Positions 15,985-24,610 of a stretch of 41,104 nucleotides of DNA are shown piece after piece. The position numbers and the translations under genes were made by a program. Location: assembly GCA_017476665.1 (NCBI GenBank), contig JAFUZJ010000046.1:1-41104 (forward strand), read 5' to 3'. Below the pieces are notes generated by a model. That model ran no database searches. It was not told the DNA's origin and saw only the letters and a list, made by a program, of their open reading frames with translations. How positions within the stretch are numbered: the stretch's first letter is position 1; each line of letters begins with the position of its first letter. This DNA comes from Lachnospiraceae bacterium. GTDB taxonomy: Bacteria; Bacillota; Clostridia; Lachnospirales; Lachnospiraceae.

Positions 15985-16851
15985 TTATAACTCTATTCTG
16001 ATAGTCAGTCTGTTGTCAGTATATTCCGCATTTATTCTACCACCCATACGCTCCACAAGTGTCCTTGCGATAGACAGCCCCAGCCCAGTAGAATGGTGTG
16101 CGTCTTCAACTGTATAAAACCTGTTAAAGAGCTGTTCCACTTCGACTGTGGACAGCTCTTTCGCAGTATTGGAAAATATGATCTCACCCATATCAGACAG
16201 CGCAATATTCAGATCACCATCGCTGTACTTGACTGCATTGTTCAGCAGATTAGAAAAAATCCTATACAGTGCTGCCTTATTGACCTGCCGAATGATACGC
16301 TTGTCAGTAATGCTGATCTGCGGCCTGATTCCCTTATCGGAAAGTTCAGGATAAAAGCTGCTGATACTCTCCGCAAGCACCTGATTGACAAAGACCTCCT
16401 CTGTTGTTCCCTCTCCCTCATTTGAGAGAACCACGGAATAGCGGAACAATTCTTCTGTAAGCTGTTTCATCAACTCTGCACGGTCTTTCATGATTGAGAT
16501 GTAACGAGCCTGCTTCTCGGCATCGTCCGTTTTCTGTATCATATCGAGATAGCCGTAAATCGCCGTCAGTGGTGTGCGTATATCGTGTGAAATATTCGTT
16601 ATCGCATTTCTTAGCTCCATATTGCCCTGATGATATTGTAGGTGTTCTTTCCTCAATATCTTTAACTGTTTATTGATACTGTCGGCAAGATGCATCATAT
16701 CCCTGTCACGGCAAGAAATATCTATCAGCGCATTGGTATCGTTTTGCAGTCTGTCGGCAAATTCATCCGCTATCTCCCGTGCAGATTTCTTCATCAGATA
16801 GATTTTCACACATAGAGCGATGATCATAATACACAACAGACTGTAAACCAT
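15985..16851 (-). CDS. Sensor histidine kinase with a single N-terminal membrane segment
   Basis: Residues 1-20 form one hydrophobic segment, with almost no extracellular part. A linker of about 60 residues then leads to the phosphoacceptor helix with the H-box NISHDIRTPLTAIYGYLDMI. The ATPase domain has an N-box NLLNNAVKYSDG and G-box STGLGLSIARTLVERMGG. Kinases of this slim type usually depend on a partner transporter for sensing. It is the last gene of a response regulator/ATPase/permease/kinase module and starts 13 bases after the permease gene. The signal may be a peptide antibiotic exported or sensed by the ABC transporter (inference). Confidence 0.9.
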   Translation of the reverse strand: MVYSLLCIMIIALCVKIYLMKKSAREIADEFADRLQNDTNALIDISCRDRDMMHLADSINKQLKILRKEHLQYHQGNMELRNAITNISHDIRTPLTAIYGYLDMIQKTDDAEKQARYISIMKDRAELMKQLTEELFRYSVVLSNEGEGTTEEVFVNQVLAESISSFYPELSDKGIRPQISITDKRIIRQVNKAALYRIFSNLLNNAVKYSDGDLNIALSDMGEIIFSNTAKELSTVEVEQLFNRFYTVEDAHHSTGLGLSIARTLVERMGGRINAEYTDNRLTIRIEL

Positions 16852-16863
16852 AGTATCACTCCT

Positions 16864-17727
16864 TTATTTCAGATCCTTACGGCGGAACACAAACACACCA
16901 GTTATTGTTGTCAGCAATATAATCACGCAATCATACATCACAAACCTGTCCCAATGCTCGGGAACAACACATTCTGAAATCTGGTCGGCTTGTGCTGATG
17001 GGAGAAAATCATCTAAAAATCTGTAAACTCTGAGCTTTAGTCCTGTAAGAGACGGTTTCACATAATATCCTTCTTCCTCGCCATTGTTATCATCTTCAGA
17101 AACGCCAATAAACGCATTCTCGTACAATTCAGGATTATTTGTAAATTTTTCTGTGGCAAGTTTTTGATACACAGTCATACCAAAAAGGAACAGCATCATA
17201 GCCGTTATCAGTGCCGTCACCGAAGCGGCTGACTTTGATTGAATCAGCATTGCAATCAGCGTGAATATTGCAGAATATGCCGCTGTGACACATACACCCA
17301 GCATTTGCATTTTTATTATCTCTGCTTTCGGGATAGTAAACGGTCCAAAGAAAATTCTACTGAGTGTATAAGCAGATACAAGGTATGATGTCTGTAAAAT
17401 AATACCGCCTGTCATTGATACGATGAGGTTTGAAAGATAAATATCCGCCCTTGTGTGTCCAACTATCAGTTTGTTGCGTATCACCAAATCGCCATATTCC
17501 CGACCGATGAACAGCGAGACAACAACAGCTATTACCACTCCTATAAACATAAGTCCTGCATTGAGAAATCCATCCAAAGGCTCTGCATAGTATTCGGGAT
17601 AGCGAAGTGTATCGACAAAGCGGACGGCTACAACAAACGCTGGGAATCCGACCATAAATGCAAGTCCCACATAAAAAACGGTACTTTTGAAAAGTTTGAC
17701 AAATCCTGCTGAAAGTAATTTACTCAT
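16864..17727 (-). CDS. ABC-2-type transporter permease
   Basis: A hydrophobic protein with about six membrane segments (FYVGLAFMVGFPAFVVAV, LMFIGVVIAVVVSLFIG followed by REYGDLVIRNKL, LIVSMTGGIILQTSYLV, VTAAYSAIFTLIAMLI, VTALITAMMLFLFGM, a C-terminal VIILLTTITGVFVF). It has a large external loop near residues 205-260, typical of bacitracin/lantibiotic-type ABC-2 permeases. The frame extends to 17745, but the ATG at 17727 with GGAGG eight bases before it is the start. It overlaps the ATPase gene by eight bases, so the two form one transporter. Confidence 0.85.
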   Translation of the reverse strand: MSKLLSAGFVKLFKSTVFYVGLAFMVGFPAFVVAVRFVDTLRYPEYYAEPLDGFLNAGLMFIGVVIAVVVSLFIGREYGDLVIRNKLIVGHTRADIYLSNLIVSMTGGIILQTSYLVSAYTLSRIFFGPFTIPKAEIIKMQMLGVCVTAAYSAIFTLIAMLIQSKSAASVTALITAMMLFLFGMTVYQKLATEKFTNNPELYENAFIGVSEDDNNGEEEGYYVKPSLTGLKLRVYRFLDDFLPSAQADQISECVVPEHWDRFVMYDCVIILLTTITGVFVFRRKDLK

Positions 17728-18634
17728 GTTTTCCACCTCCCACAAGCGAGATATAAAAGCTCTCTAAGCTCTCGTCATGCTCCTCCACCGACAACACCTC
17801 ACAGTCGTCCTTTGCAAGTGCAAGAGATAGCTGTGTGATGTTCGGCTTTGCATATACATCGGCAGTTTTGTCGTCAATGATTTTGTAATTAACCTCCATA
17901 TTGTCAAGTACTCTCGCCAGCACCGCCGTATCCGTCACGGTAATACGCATACACTTGCGGCAGGCGGCTTCAAGCTCCTCCGCACTCATTTCACGGACGA
18001 TGCGCCCACTGTCGATAAATCCGTAATGCGTAGCAAGTCTTGACAGCTCATCGAGGATATGGGAAGAGATAAGTACCGTGATTTTCTGCTCACGATTGAG
18101 TTTTAATATCAACTCACGAATTTCAATAATGCCTTGCGGGTCAAGTCCGTTGATAGGCTCGTCCAGAACAAGAAAGTCGGGATTTCCGCAAAGCGCAACG
18201 GCAATACCTAAACGCTGACGCATACCAAGGGAAAAGTTTTTGGCTTTCTTTTTGCCCGTATTTTCAAGACCTACCAGCTGGAGAAGCTCCGTGATACCGT
18301 CAAAACTCGGCAGCCCTAAAATGCGATACTGCTGTTTCAGATTATCCACCGCCGTCATATCAAGATAGATTGACGGAGTTTCCACCACCGCTCCCATTCT
18401 GCGCCTTGATTTCGAGATAGCCTTGTCAGAATACCTGACACCATACAGCTCAAAATCACCGCTTGTGGGGAGCTGCAAACCGCATACGAGCCGGATAAGC
18501 GTTGTCTTGCCCGCGCCATTCTTGCCGACAAAACCGTAGATCGAGCCCTTAGGAACATTCATTGTCAGACCATTTAGAGCCTTGAAATTCTTGTAATACT
18601 TGCAAAGGTTGTGTGTTTTCAGAACATAGTCCAT
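17720..18634 (-). CDS. ABC transporter ATP-binding protein (BcrA-like)
   Basis: All nucleotide-binding motifs are present: Walker A GKNGAGKTTLI, Q-loop region near TAVDNLKQQY, signature FSLGMRQRLGIA, Walker B FLVLDEPINGLDP and the H-loop SSHILDELSRLATH. The C-terminal 80 residues form the extension seen in BcrA/NatA-like ATPases. Members drive export or removal of peptide antibiotics from the membrane. It is translated just ahead of the permease, with which it overlaps by eight bases, and lies 84 bases after the response regulator. Confidence 0.9.
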   Translation of the reverse strand: MDYVLKTHNLCKYYKNFKALNGLTMNVPKGSIYGFVGKNGAGKTTLIRLVCGLQLPTSGDFELYGVRYSDKAISKSRRRMGAVVETPSIYLDMTAVDNLKQQYRILGLPSFDGITELLQLVGLENTGKKKAKNFSLGMRQRLGIAVALCGNPDFLVLDEPINGLDPQGIIEIRELILKLNREQKITVLISSHILDELSRLATHYGFIDSGRIVREMSAEELEAACRKCMRITVTDTAVLARVLDNMEVNYKIIDDKTADVYAKPNITQLSLALAKDDCEVLSVEEHDESLESFYISLVGGGKHE

Positions 18635-18718
18635 ATTGTGACCTCTCTATACTCGTTTCTGAAAACATTGTACCATGAAACAGTTAAGAAAACGGTTAAG
18701 AAAAGAGTTAAGATTTCG

Positions 18719-19384
18719 TTAGGATTTTGCCATGAGCATAAATCCGATACCCCAAACAGCAGAGATATAGTCCTTGCCTGTTGCGGATTTCAATTTCCTG
18801 CGGAGATTATGGATATGTATTTTCAGCGAGTCCTCGGTACAATCCGGAGTATCTGAGCTTATATTCTCTAAGATCGTCAACTTTGCAACCACCTGTTCAG
18901 GCTTCTGCATAAGCAGTTTGAGGATAGCATATTCCGTCCTCGTCAATCTTATCTCCTCGCTGCCTGCACGGATAGTATGTGTAGCGGTATCGAGCATCAT
19001 CTCATGATATTTCATCTCTTGAGCAGGAGCGTTTGCCTTCTTGCGAAGCTGCACTGTCACCCTTGCAAGCAGCTCCTGTATATTAAAAGGCTTTGTGATG
19101 TAGTCCGCGGCACCGCCGAGCAAAAGCCCAACCTTATCAGAAATATCAGCTTTTGCACTCACTACAATAACAGGAATATCCTTGATACGCGACAGTAGTT
19201 CTTCACCACTTAATCCGGGGAGCATCAAATCAAGCAATACAAGATCAGGCTTGCTCTGTGATAAAATCATTATCGCTTCTGTTCCCGAATAGGCTTTTGA
19301 AACGGTATATCCCTCATTCATAAGTGCTTCGGAGAGCATTTCACTGATACTCACATCATCGTCTATGATCAAAATGTTAGACAC
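18719..19384 (-). CDS. OmpR-family response regulator
   Basis: The receiver domain has the acidic pocket (IIDDDV), phosphoacceptor Asp in VLLDLMLPG, VSAKAD and the conserved Lys of ITKPF. The C-terminal winged helix ends with the usual HIHNLRRKL and WGIGFML. The frame is open to 19417, but a GTG at 19384 with AAAGGAGG seven bases upstream gives the standard MSNILIIDDD start. It is the first gene of its module and presumably controls the downstream ABC transporter and itself with the kinase at 15985-16851. Confidence 0.92.
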   Translation of the reverse strand: MSNILIIDDDVSISEMLSEALMNEGYTVSKAYSGTEAIMILSQSKPDLVLLDLMLPGLSGEELLSRIKDIPVIVVSAKADISDKVGLLLGGAADYITKPFNIQELLARVTVQLRKKANAPAQEMKYHEMMLDTATHTIRAGSEEIRLTRTEYAILKLLMQKPEQVVAKLTILENISSDTPDCTEDSLKIHIHNLRRKLKSATGKDYISAVWGIGFMLMAKS

Positions 19385-19443
19385 GATCGTTCCTCCTTTA
19401 TCGGCGATAGCCAACACTTTACAACTGTGCGAATTTGCTTGTA

Positions 19444-19466
19444 AATTATATCCAATCCACCGTACA
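19444..19466 (-). promoter_or_regulatory. Weak candidate promoter of the RR/ABC/HK operon
   Basis: TATAAT (19444-19449, minus strand) with a poor -35 (TGTAGG) 16 bases upstream. It lies about 60 bases before the GTG start. The site overlaps the 83-base gap after the kinase-like gene at 19468. Confidence 0.3.
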
Positions 19467-19467
19467 C

Positions 19468-20031
19468 CTACAGACAGGAAAAATCCATAAATGCATCAAT
19501 CTTCTTCAACAGCTCCTCATCCCGCTGATATCCAAAATCAGTTGCCTCAATTACAATCACCTTTCCAATCACGACTTCATTTCTGATATACCTGGCAATA
19601 CGGAGAAAATCTTCCCTGATATGCAGTGTTGTACTCAGATGCACCGGATGCCGTTGTTCCTCATTCATTCTATGGAGATACCTCTGGTACAAGACCTCCT
19701 CATCTCCACGCAATACAAGTGTCAAAACCTCATATTGATTTTCGCGAGCAATCTCATGAAGTTTTTGTTGCTCGACTTCATGAAAATTTGCCTCCAAAAT
19801 AACTGAATTCCCTGTTTTTGCTATTTGGGAGAATGTATGACACATGATCGCTATTGTAGCATCCGAAAGTTTCTTGTTTTCCTCACGATTGTGAAATCCA
19901 ATGTGATCACCTAATATTTCTTTTACGGTGTCTTTCTGAAATACCGCCACATGATATCGCTCGGATAATATCCGGGAAAAGGTTGTCTTCCCTGCAGCTA
20001 TGTCACCCATTATCAGTAATAATTTCTGCAT
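19468..20031 (-). CDS. P-loop kinase of the AAA_33/zeta-like group
   Basis: The protein starts MQKLLLIMGDIAAGKTTFS (Walker A, residues about 9-17). It continues with FQKDTVKEILGDHIGF, SVILEANFHEVEQQ (Walker B-like) and a basic lid QRYLHRMNEEQRHPVH. These are features of small P-loop kinases related to zeta toxins, chloramphenicol phosphotransferase and polynucleotide kinases. Substrate unknown, and no antitoxin is adjacent. The open frame extends to 20067, but the ATG at 20031 follows AAAGGAATG and starts the P-loop domain properly. Confidence 0.75.
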   Translation of the reverse strand: MQKLLLIMGDIAAGKTTFSRILSERYHVAVFQKDTVKEILGDHIGFHNREENKKLSDATIAIMCHTFSQIAKTGNSVILEANFHEVEQQKLHEIARENQYEVLTLVLRGDEEVLYQRYLHRMNEEQRHPVHLSTTLHIREDFLRIARYIRNEVVIGKVIVIEATDFGYQRDEELLKKIDAFMDFSCL

Positions 20032-20117
20032 ATTTAATTCATTCCTTTCCGACTTCTCCTCTGCCAAACCAAAGCTATAAGATTCCTGCTCAAAATCTCA
20101 GCATTAATAATGTGAAA

Positions 20118-20152
20118 GCGTTTCAGGCACCACATTCTGATGCCTAAAACGC
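20118..20152 (-). terminator. Terminator after the AAA/PDDEXK gene
   Basis: GCGTTTCAGGCA (20118-20129) and TGCCTAAAACGC (20141-20152) pair around an 11-base loop with one mismatch. The stem lies seven bases after the stop of the gene at 20159. The T-run after it is weak (TTTCAC). Confidence 0.6.
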
Positions 20153-20158
20153 CGTTTA

Positions 20159-21742
20159 TTACACTCTTTCTATCACACAGCTATACTTCTTGGTCTTTTC
20201 ATCATAGTTGATTCCGGCAAGTACGATCTCCCCGCCGAAATCCTGCAACACCGCAGGGTAATTCTTCTCTTTGATTTGTGCGATTGCACCCTCTGAAGAT
20301 TTATTCCATTTCAATTCCACAACCATTGCCGGAAATCTAGACATCCGCTTCGGCAAATACACCACATCCGCTATTCCTCGCCCTGACGGCAGTTCTTCGA
20401 CCTTCAAATACTGCTCCACCGCTGCGATGTAGGCAAACTTAATCACATATCGAAGCGCCTGTTCATCGTTATAAAAGGTCGGCGCATACTGGGTATCGCG
20501 TATGGTTTCAATGGCTTTCACCACCTCAGCGGAATTTCCCGCAATCGTATCCTCCAAAAGCTTTTGAGAACGGCTGAGCAGTTCTATCCACTTATGATTG
20601 CCATTTCCATTTTTCAATATCTTACGGAACTCAGCCCGCACTTCCTCATTCGGAATTCTGGCAGTTTTTTCTTCCTCGTTATAAGTAAGATATCCCAAAT
20701 GAATCAACAGCGTCAACACATCATCTTTTCCCTTAAAAGTCTCAAAGTCATTTTCAAAGCTATCTGTATCAACCTCAATTTTCTCCCCTGAAATCAATCG
20801 GGAAATAAGCTCCTGCATTCCTTCAAAATCCATATTGATATAAGTCATCAACGATTCCGCTGCGGAAGTTTTCTGCCAGTAGGAGCGAATTTTACCTTTT
20901 CTCATCGCCGAAATGACGGAATAAGGATTGTAAATTGCATTAGCTTCAGGAAAATCGTATCCATCATACCAATTTTTCACTTCTTCAAAATTCATCTTGT
21001 GCTTTTCACAGAGTTTCTTTACCTCTCCCTCTGTGAAACCGGTAAATTGGGCAAATTCTCCCGGATCAAGAATCGGATATTCTATAAAATCTGAAATCGC
21101 CGACTGTGAACCATCTTTCTTGATCGGCAAGATTCCCGTCATATATGCGGCCGCCACAACCTGCGGCGTAAAATTATTATTCTTAAACCACTCCCGCAAA
21201 AGATTCAGATAAGCCGTCTGCGCACCTGCATCCTCCTTCGCCTCACGAATCGGTGCATCCCACTCATCAATAATAAAGATAAACTTTCTTCCCGTTTTCT
21301 CAACACACCGGATCAGACAGGATGTGAGATTTTTTTCATTTACAAGCTCCGGATAAAAGGAAACCATTTCCTCCTGTATGCTGCTCTCAATCATCTCCGG
21401 TACATTTTCAATTGATTTCTGCTGCTTTTTCATTGCGGAAATAAAATTTGTAATATCTATACTGATAACATGATATTTGTTCAAATGTAGTAGATAATTT
21501 TCCGTTTGCGCAATCTCTTTATCATCAAAAAGTGAATGAGAATCACAGGAACCATCATAATATGCGCACAGCATTTTTGCAGCAAAAGATTTACCAAACC
21601 GCCTCGGTCTGCTGATGCAGGTCAACTTCTCCATTGTTCCCACAGTCTTATTAACCAAGGCAATCAAGCCGGTCTTATCTACATATTCTGACTTAAGGAC
21701 TTCCTCAAAGCCACTACTCCCAGGGTTCAAGTAGGTTCCCAT
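20159..21742 (-). CDS. AAA-ATPase-like protein with C-terminal PDDEXK nuclease-like domain
   Basis: The N-terminal region matches the AAA-ATPase_like family (PF09820): YVDKTGLI, Walker A SRPRRFGKSFAAKML, Walker B FIFIIDEWDAPI, and FTEGEVKKL...WYDGYDF. The C-terminal region matches the PDDEXK_9 type (GIADVVYLPKRM, then AMVVELKWNKSSEGAIAQIK, with the D...ExK triad). At 527 residues it is full length. This family is greatly expanded in gut Clostridia and Bacteroidetes. A defence or DNA-processing role is suspected from the domains but not established. AAAGGGTGATTTGA precedes the ATG, and a good promoter lies 130-160 bases upstream. Confidence 0.9.
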   Translation of the reverse strand: MGTYLNPGSSGFEEVLKSEYVDKTGLIALVNKTVGTMEKLTCISRPRRFGKSFAAKMLCAYYDGSCDSHSLFDDKEIAQTENYLLHLNKYHVISIDITNFISAMKKQQKSIENVPEMIESSIQEEMVSFYPELVNEKNLTSCLIRCVEKTGRKFIFIIDEWDAPIREAKEDAGAQTAYLNLLREWFKNNNFTPQVVAAAYMTGILPIKKDGSQSAISDFIEYPILDPGEFAQFTGFTEGEVKKLCEKHKMNFEEVKNWYDGYDFPEANAIYNPYSVISAMRKGKIRSYWQKTSAAESLMTYINMDFEGMQELISRLISGEKIEVDTDSFENDFETFKGKDDVLTLLIHLGYLTYNEEEKTARIPNEEVRAEFRKILKNGNGNHKWIELLSRSQKLLEDTIAGNSAEVVKAIETIRDTQYAPTFYNDEQALRYVIKFAYIAAVEQYLKVEELPSGRGIADVVYLPKRMSRFPAMVVELKWNKSSEGAIAQIKEKNYPAVLQDFGGEIVLAGINYDEKTKKYSCVIERV

Positions 21743-21871
21743 TCAAATCACCCTTTCCAAACGCGCCATATCTCACATCTATAATGTTTGACATCGTCTC
21801 AATTCTTCTCCTTACAATCAAGGATTATGTGAGAAAATTCTTGCCTGCTATCAGTCAGCATCAACACTTTT

Positions 21872-21900
21872 ACTATACAATATTGAACGATGTTTTTCAA
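21872..21900 (-). promoter_or_regulatory. Promoter of the AAA/PDDEXK gene
   Basis: TTGAAA (21895-21900) and TATAGT (21872-21877) with a 17-base spacer on the minus strand. The leader would be about 120 bases and contains no obvious hairpin. The rest of the 220-base gap to 21963 holds nothing recognisable. Confidence 0.5.
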
Positions 21901-21963
21901 CCAAAGAATCTCTCCGTCCTCTGACCTCTGTAATACATTTTATGAGAAACTGCTACCGCATCC

Positions 21964-22797
21964 TCAATCGCTTATTGGAAGCTGTCCTTGTTTCCGATAA
22001 TACGCAAACATATACTGCTGATACACCCCGTTATACGGGCTATACCGCTCAAAAGGATACCCCTGCGGATACTCATTCTCCAAAATTCTGCGCACCCACA
22101 CATCAATTGGAAACGCATCCAAATGGTGCAAACCATATAACAGCACACATGTCGCCACCTTCTCGCCCACTCCGTACAGCGTCATCAGCCTGGCAAGACT
22201 CACCACACTGTCGAGCGCCATCAGCTCCGCCGTCTGAAACTGTCCTACAGAAACCGCCTCCGCAGCCGCCAGTACATACTTGCTGCGATACCCTAATTTG
22301 CATTCGGAAAGTCCGGTCTCACCAATCTCCAAAATAGCCTCCGGCGAAGGAAAGCTGTAGTAACTGTTTCCCGCAAAATCCGTTCTCCGCTCTCCCGCCA
22401 TAGCTGCCATCAGCTCAATGGACTTCTTGATTGCAGGAATGTTACGGTTCTGCGATATAATAAAGCTCACCAACGCCTCCCACGGCTGCTGCCGCAGGAT
22501 TCGGATTCCTTTCTCATGCTCCGCAGCCGTCCACAGAAACGGATCCCTTTCAGCATCAATCCGCGCTCGAATATTCCTGTAGTCCTCGTCCATATCAAAG
22601 TAGTCTTTCCAAATGCGGTCATACTCTTCCTGTGAGCAGTCCAGACAGTATTCTTCTTCGCTGATCTTTTCAATGGTCAGACTCGTATCTCCGTGTGGTA
22701 TCCAATATTTGTTCTCGTCCCGTTTCTGCCAGCGGAAACACTGCCCGCTCTCTGCAATTTTTTCTAAGTCAAAATCGTCCTGTATATTAATGATCAT
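21964..22797 (-). CDS. OGG1-type 8-oxoguanine DNA glycosylase / HhH-GPD DNA glycosylase
   Basis: The protein has the N-terminal OGG domain (SGQCFRWQKRDENKYW) and the HhH-GPD core. In it the helix-hairpin-helix LYGVGEKVATCVLLYGL and the following FPIDVWVRRIL carry the catalytic Lys213 and Asp232 expected for the OGG1 family. It would excise oxidised guanine and cut the strand as a bifunctional lyase. The 277-residue length is typical of Clostridial OGG proteins. AGGATACAA precedes the ATG. It is separate from flanking genes and probably a core repair gene. Confidence 0.88.
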   Translation of the reverse strand: MIINIQDDFDLEKIAESGQCFRWQKRDENKYWIPHGDTSLTIEKISEEEYCLDCSQEEYDRIWKDYFDMDEDYRNIRARIDAERDPFLWTAAEHEKGIRILRQQPWEALVSFIISQNRNIPAIKKSIELMAAMAGERRTDFAGNSYYSFPSPEAILEIGETGLSECKLGYRSKYVLAAAEAVSVGQFQTAELMALDSVVSLARLMTLYGVGEKVATCVLLYGLHHLDAFPIDVWVRRILENEYPQGYPFERYSPYNGVYQQYMFAYYRKQGQLPISD

Positions 22798-22839
22798 TTG
22801 TATCCTGCCCTGTTTAATTTTATAAAATGAAACACTTAT

Positions 22840-23088
22840 CTATTTCTTCTGCCCCACGATCAGCACATGATTGCTCATATCTAAAATAGATTTTTCGCCG
22901 CAGACAGACAGATGATATTGAAACCAAGTTTCAAACTGTTCATCATTCCATTCATCTACCTTTTGGTGAAAAAGTGGTGCCAATCCATCCTGTGCAAAAT
23001 GTTTCACAATATTTAGATCATATTTCGAATATAACTCCTGCATTTCATCACTGGAGGAGTAATAATTCTTCTCAATCCCAAAAATCAT
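22840..23088 (-). pseudogene. C-terminal remnant of a class I SAM-dependent methyltransferase
   Basis: The 82 residues (HFAQDGLAPLFHQKVDEWND, FETWFQYHLSVCGEKSILDM, SNHVLIVGQKK) match only the final third of a class I methyltransferase, where WxxYHLxTCE...SNHxLyIxRK closes the protein. The SAM-binding Rossmann part is missing. The upstream sequence is a complete SUKH gene that overlaps this frame by 17 bases, so the methyltransferase was probably cut by the insertion or rearrangement that brought in the SUKH gene. The first residues come from the overlap and are not native. A short functional protein is possible but unlikely. Confidence 0.65.
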
Positions 23089-23599
23089 CTGAATATTCAG
23101 ATTTTATTTGACTTATATCAATATCAGTTTCTATCTCTGGCATTTTTTCAATACTAAGAATAAATTTTTCTATACTTGTGTTTGCTAGAAACAATCCCTC
23201 TTGTTCCATATGTTCGTGCAACCAAATATATATTTCTTCATTTTTCGATATGCAAATATAATTTCCTCCATCCATTTCTGCTATAGGATAAATATTATCT
23301 GGTAATTGTTCTTTTAACATTTCATATGTCCTTATTAAATCATATCTTGTATTTAATCCTATAAACTCTATAAATGTTTCATATCCGTCTGTACCAGAAA
23401 ATGGTGAACACTGCTGAGCCACAAAACCATACCCATCATTTATCATAACATCTTCATAATTTTCCAAAATATAAAGGTGTTCTGGACTGACCTTTATACC
23501 AGTTAAATTCTCATATTCTTGCAATTTCACCTTGTTAATCTTTTGAGTATTTTTATTCTCAAATATTTCTTCACATTTTTTACAAAAATCCTTATTCAT
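23072..23599 (-). CDS. SMI1/KNR4 (SUKH) family protein, probable immunity protein
   Basis: The 175-residue product has the SUKH arrangement: an N-terminal helix (NKVKLQEYENLTG, then VSPEHLYILENYEDVMINDGYG), followed by the diagnostic strand region YPIAEMDGGNYICIS with EEIYIWLHEHMEQEG, and an acidic tail. In bacteria this superfamily contains immunity proteins against contact-dependent and polymorphic toxins. The first codon of the open frame is TTG; the ATG at 23599 with AGGAGG six bases upstream is the true start. AT content is visibly higher than in the glycosylase gene next door, suggesting recent acquisition. No partner toxin is in the window. Confidence 0.85.
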   Translation of the reverse strand: MNKDFCKKCEEIFENKNTQKINKVKLQEYENLTGIKVSPEHLYILENYEDVMINDGYGFVAQQCSPFSGTDGYETFIEFIGLNTRYDLIRTYEMLKEQLPDNIYPIAEMDGGNYICISKNEEIYIWLHEHMEQEGLFLANTSIEKFILSIEKMPEIETDIDISQIKSEYSDDFWD

Positions 23600-23672
23600 C
23601 AATTTCCTCCTCTCATATCTGAAACTGAGACTATATGTGGAATATTACCATAAAAATTTCCGTTTCTCTTTT

Positions 23673-23990
23673 TCATGCTTTTACAATTTTTATATCATAC
23701 CCCATTGCACTTACCATACTGTAAAATAACTTCAAAGAAGGACTATGTTCCTTTTTTTCAATCCGTGATATAACCTGCTGTTTATTTCCCGTGAGTCTTG
23801 CTAACTCGGTCTGTGAAATATTTAATTGCTTTCTGATATTGACAAGTTCATCTATTAATTCTTTTTCTTTCTCTATCGCTGTATAGGTCAATGCAGGCAT
23901 ATCTGCTTTTTCTGTCAGAGGAACCTCACCTTTTTCAATCGCAACTGCCTCTAACAACCCCTGCATTGTCTCGTCAAAAAATTTGCTCAT
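23673..23990 (-). CDS. XRE-family HTH protein, orphan antitoxin-like
   Basis: A 105-residue protein. Its N-terminal stretch MSKFFDETMQGLLEAVAIEKGEVPLTE... is of the kind seen in HigA/RelB-like antitoxins of Firmicutes. A Cro/C1 helix-turn-helix follows (IRKQLNISQTELARLTGNKQ, QVISRIEKKEHSPSLKLFY). Such proteins normally sit beside a RelE/HigB toxin, but the neighbours are a DUF523 gene and a SUKH gene, so it is an orphan. The ATG at 23990, behind AAGGGGCTAAGG, is chosen over an upstream in-frame codon at 24005. Confidence 0.8.
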   Translation of the reverse strand: MSKFFDETMQGLLEAVAIEKGEVPLTEKADMPALTYTAIEKEKELIDELVNIRKQLNISQTELARLTGNKQQVISRIEKKEHSPSLKLFYSMVSAMGYDIKIVKA

Positions 23991-24034
23991 CCTTAGCCCC
24001 TTCAAAATTTTATTTGCCCAGCCGCTCTATGCAA

Positions 24035-24463
24035 CTATATCCCCTGCTGCAAATCTGCAACATCAATTGTTTTTATTCTATATTCTTTCAAGAGCGCCGC
24101 AAAAACTCCCTGCCCCGGTATCAACCGCTTTGAAAAGGTTCCGTCATAAACATGATCAACACCACAGGAAGGACTTCTTGACTGTAAGATAACCAGCTCA
24201 ACTTCATTTGCAAGCACAATCTCGAGAGCCCGCCTCGCGCCGTTTCTAAACTCCTGATCCACCGACGAACCGTCTTTATGTCTCACCACCCCATCTACGA
24301 TTTCTGCAGGTTCCCTCGGAATTGGTAAACCACCGAGAACTTCCGGACACACGCTGATCACCTCATGCCCGCTTACATATTCCTTTACCTTCTCGCTGAA
24401 GTTGTTGACGCCGTTATATTTACAATTCTCTCCCAATAAACATGCACTCACAGCTATTCTCAT
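24035..24463 (-). CDS. DUF523-family protein
   Basis: The family is recognised by cysteine motifs in order: SACLLGENCKYNG at the N-terminus, VCPEVLGGLPIPREPAEI, and LQSRSPSCGVDHVYDGTFS, with the C-terminal PGQGVFAALL. The protein is 142 residues, of normal length. Function is not established in general; the conserved cysteines suggest metal or thiol chemistry. GAGG lies five bases before the ATG. It is probably a core gene at the edge of the accessory region. Confidence 0.9.
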   Translation of the reverse strand: MRIAVSACLLGENCKYNGVNNFSEKVKEYVSGHEVISVCPEVLGGLPIPREPAEIVDGVVRHKDGSSVDQEFRNGARRALEIVLANEVELVILQSRSPSCGVDHVYDGTFSKRLIPGQGVFAALLKEYRIKTIDVADLQQGI

Positions 24464-24494
24464 ATCAGCCTCACCGCTACAATCTTATATATGC

Positions 24495-24522
24495 AAAAAG
24501 CCCAAGCTGTTAAGCTCAGGCT
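24495..24522 (-). terminator. Terminator of the PHP/zeta-like operon
   Basis: Read on the minus strand, AGCCTGAGCT-TAAC-AGCTTGGGCT pairs fully with two G-U wobbles and ends in TTTTT. It lies about 90 bases after the stop at 24611. Nothing else is visible between 24464 and 24610. Confidence 0.7.
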
Positions 24523-24610
24523 CACTTTGCAAAAGTCCTAAAACTTCCCGCTATTATTAATTTAACACGGGAACAATCTCGATATCAACACTATTTTCTG
24601 AAATTTAAAC

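Noticed and set aside
19468-20031. Calling the two P-loop kinases (19468 and 24611) toxin-antitoxin systems
   Set aside because: Neither has an adjacent epsilon-like antitoxin, and related housekeeping kinases share the same motifs.
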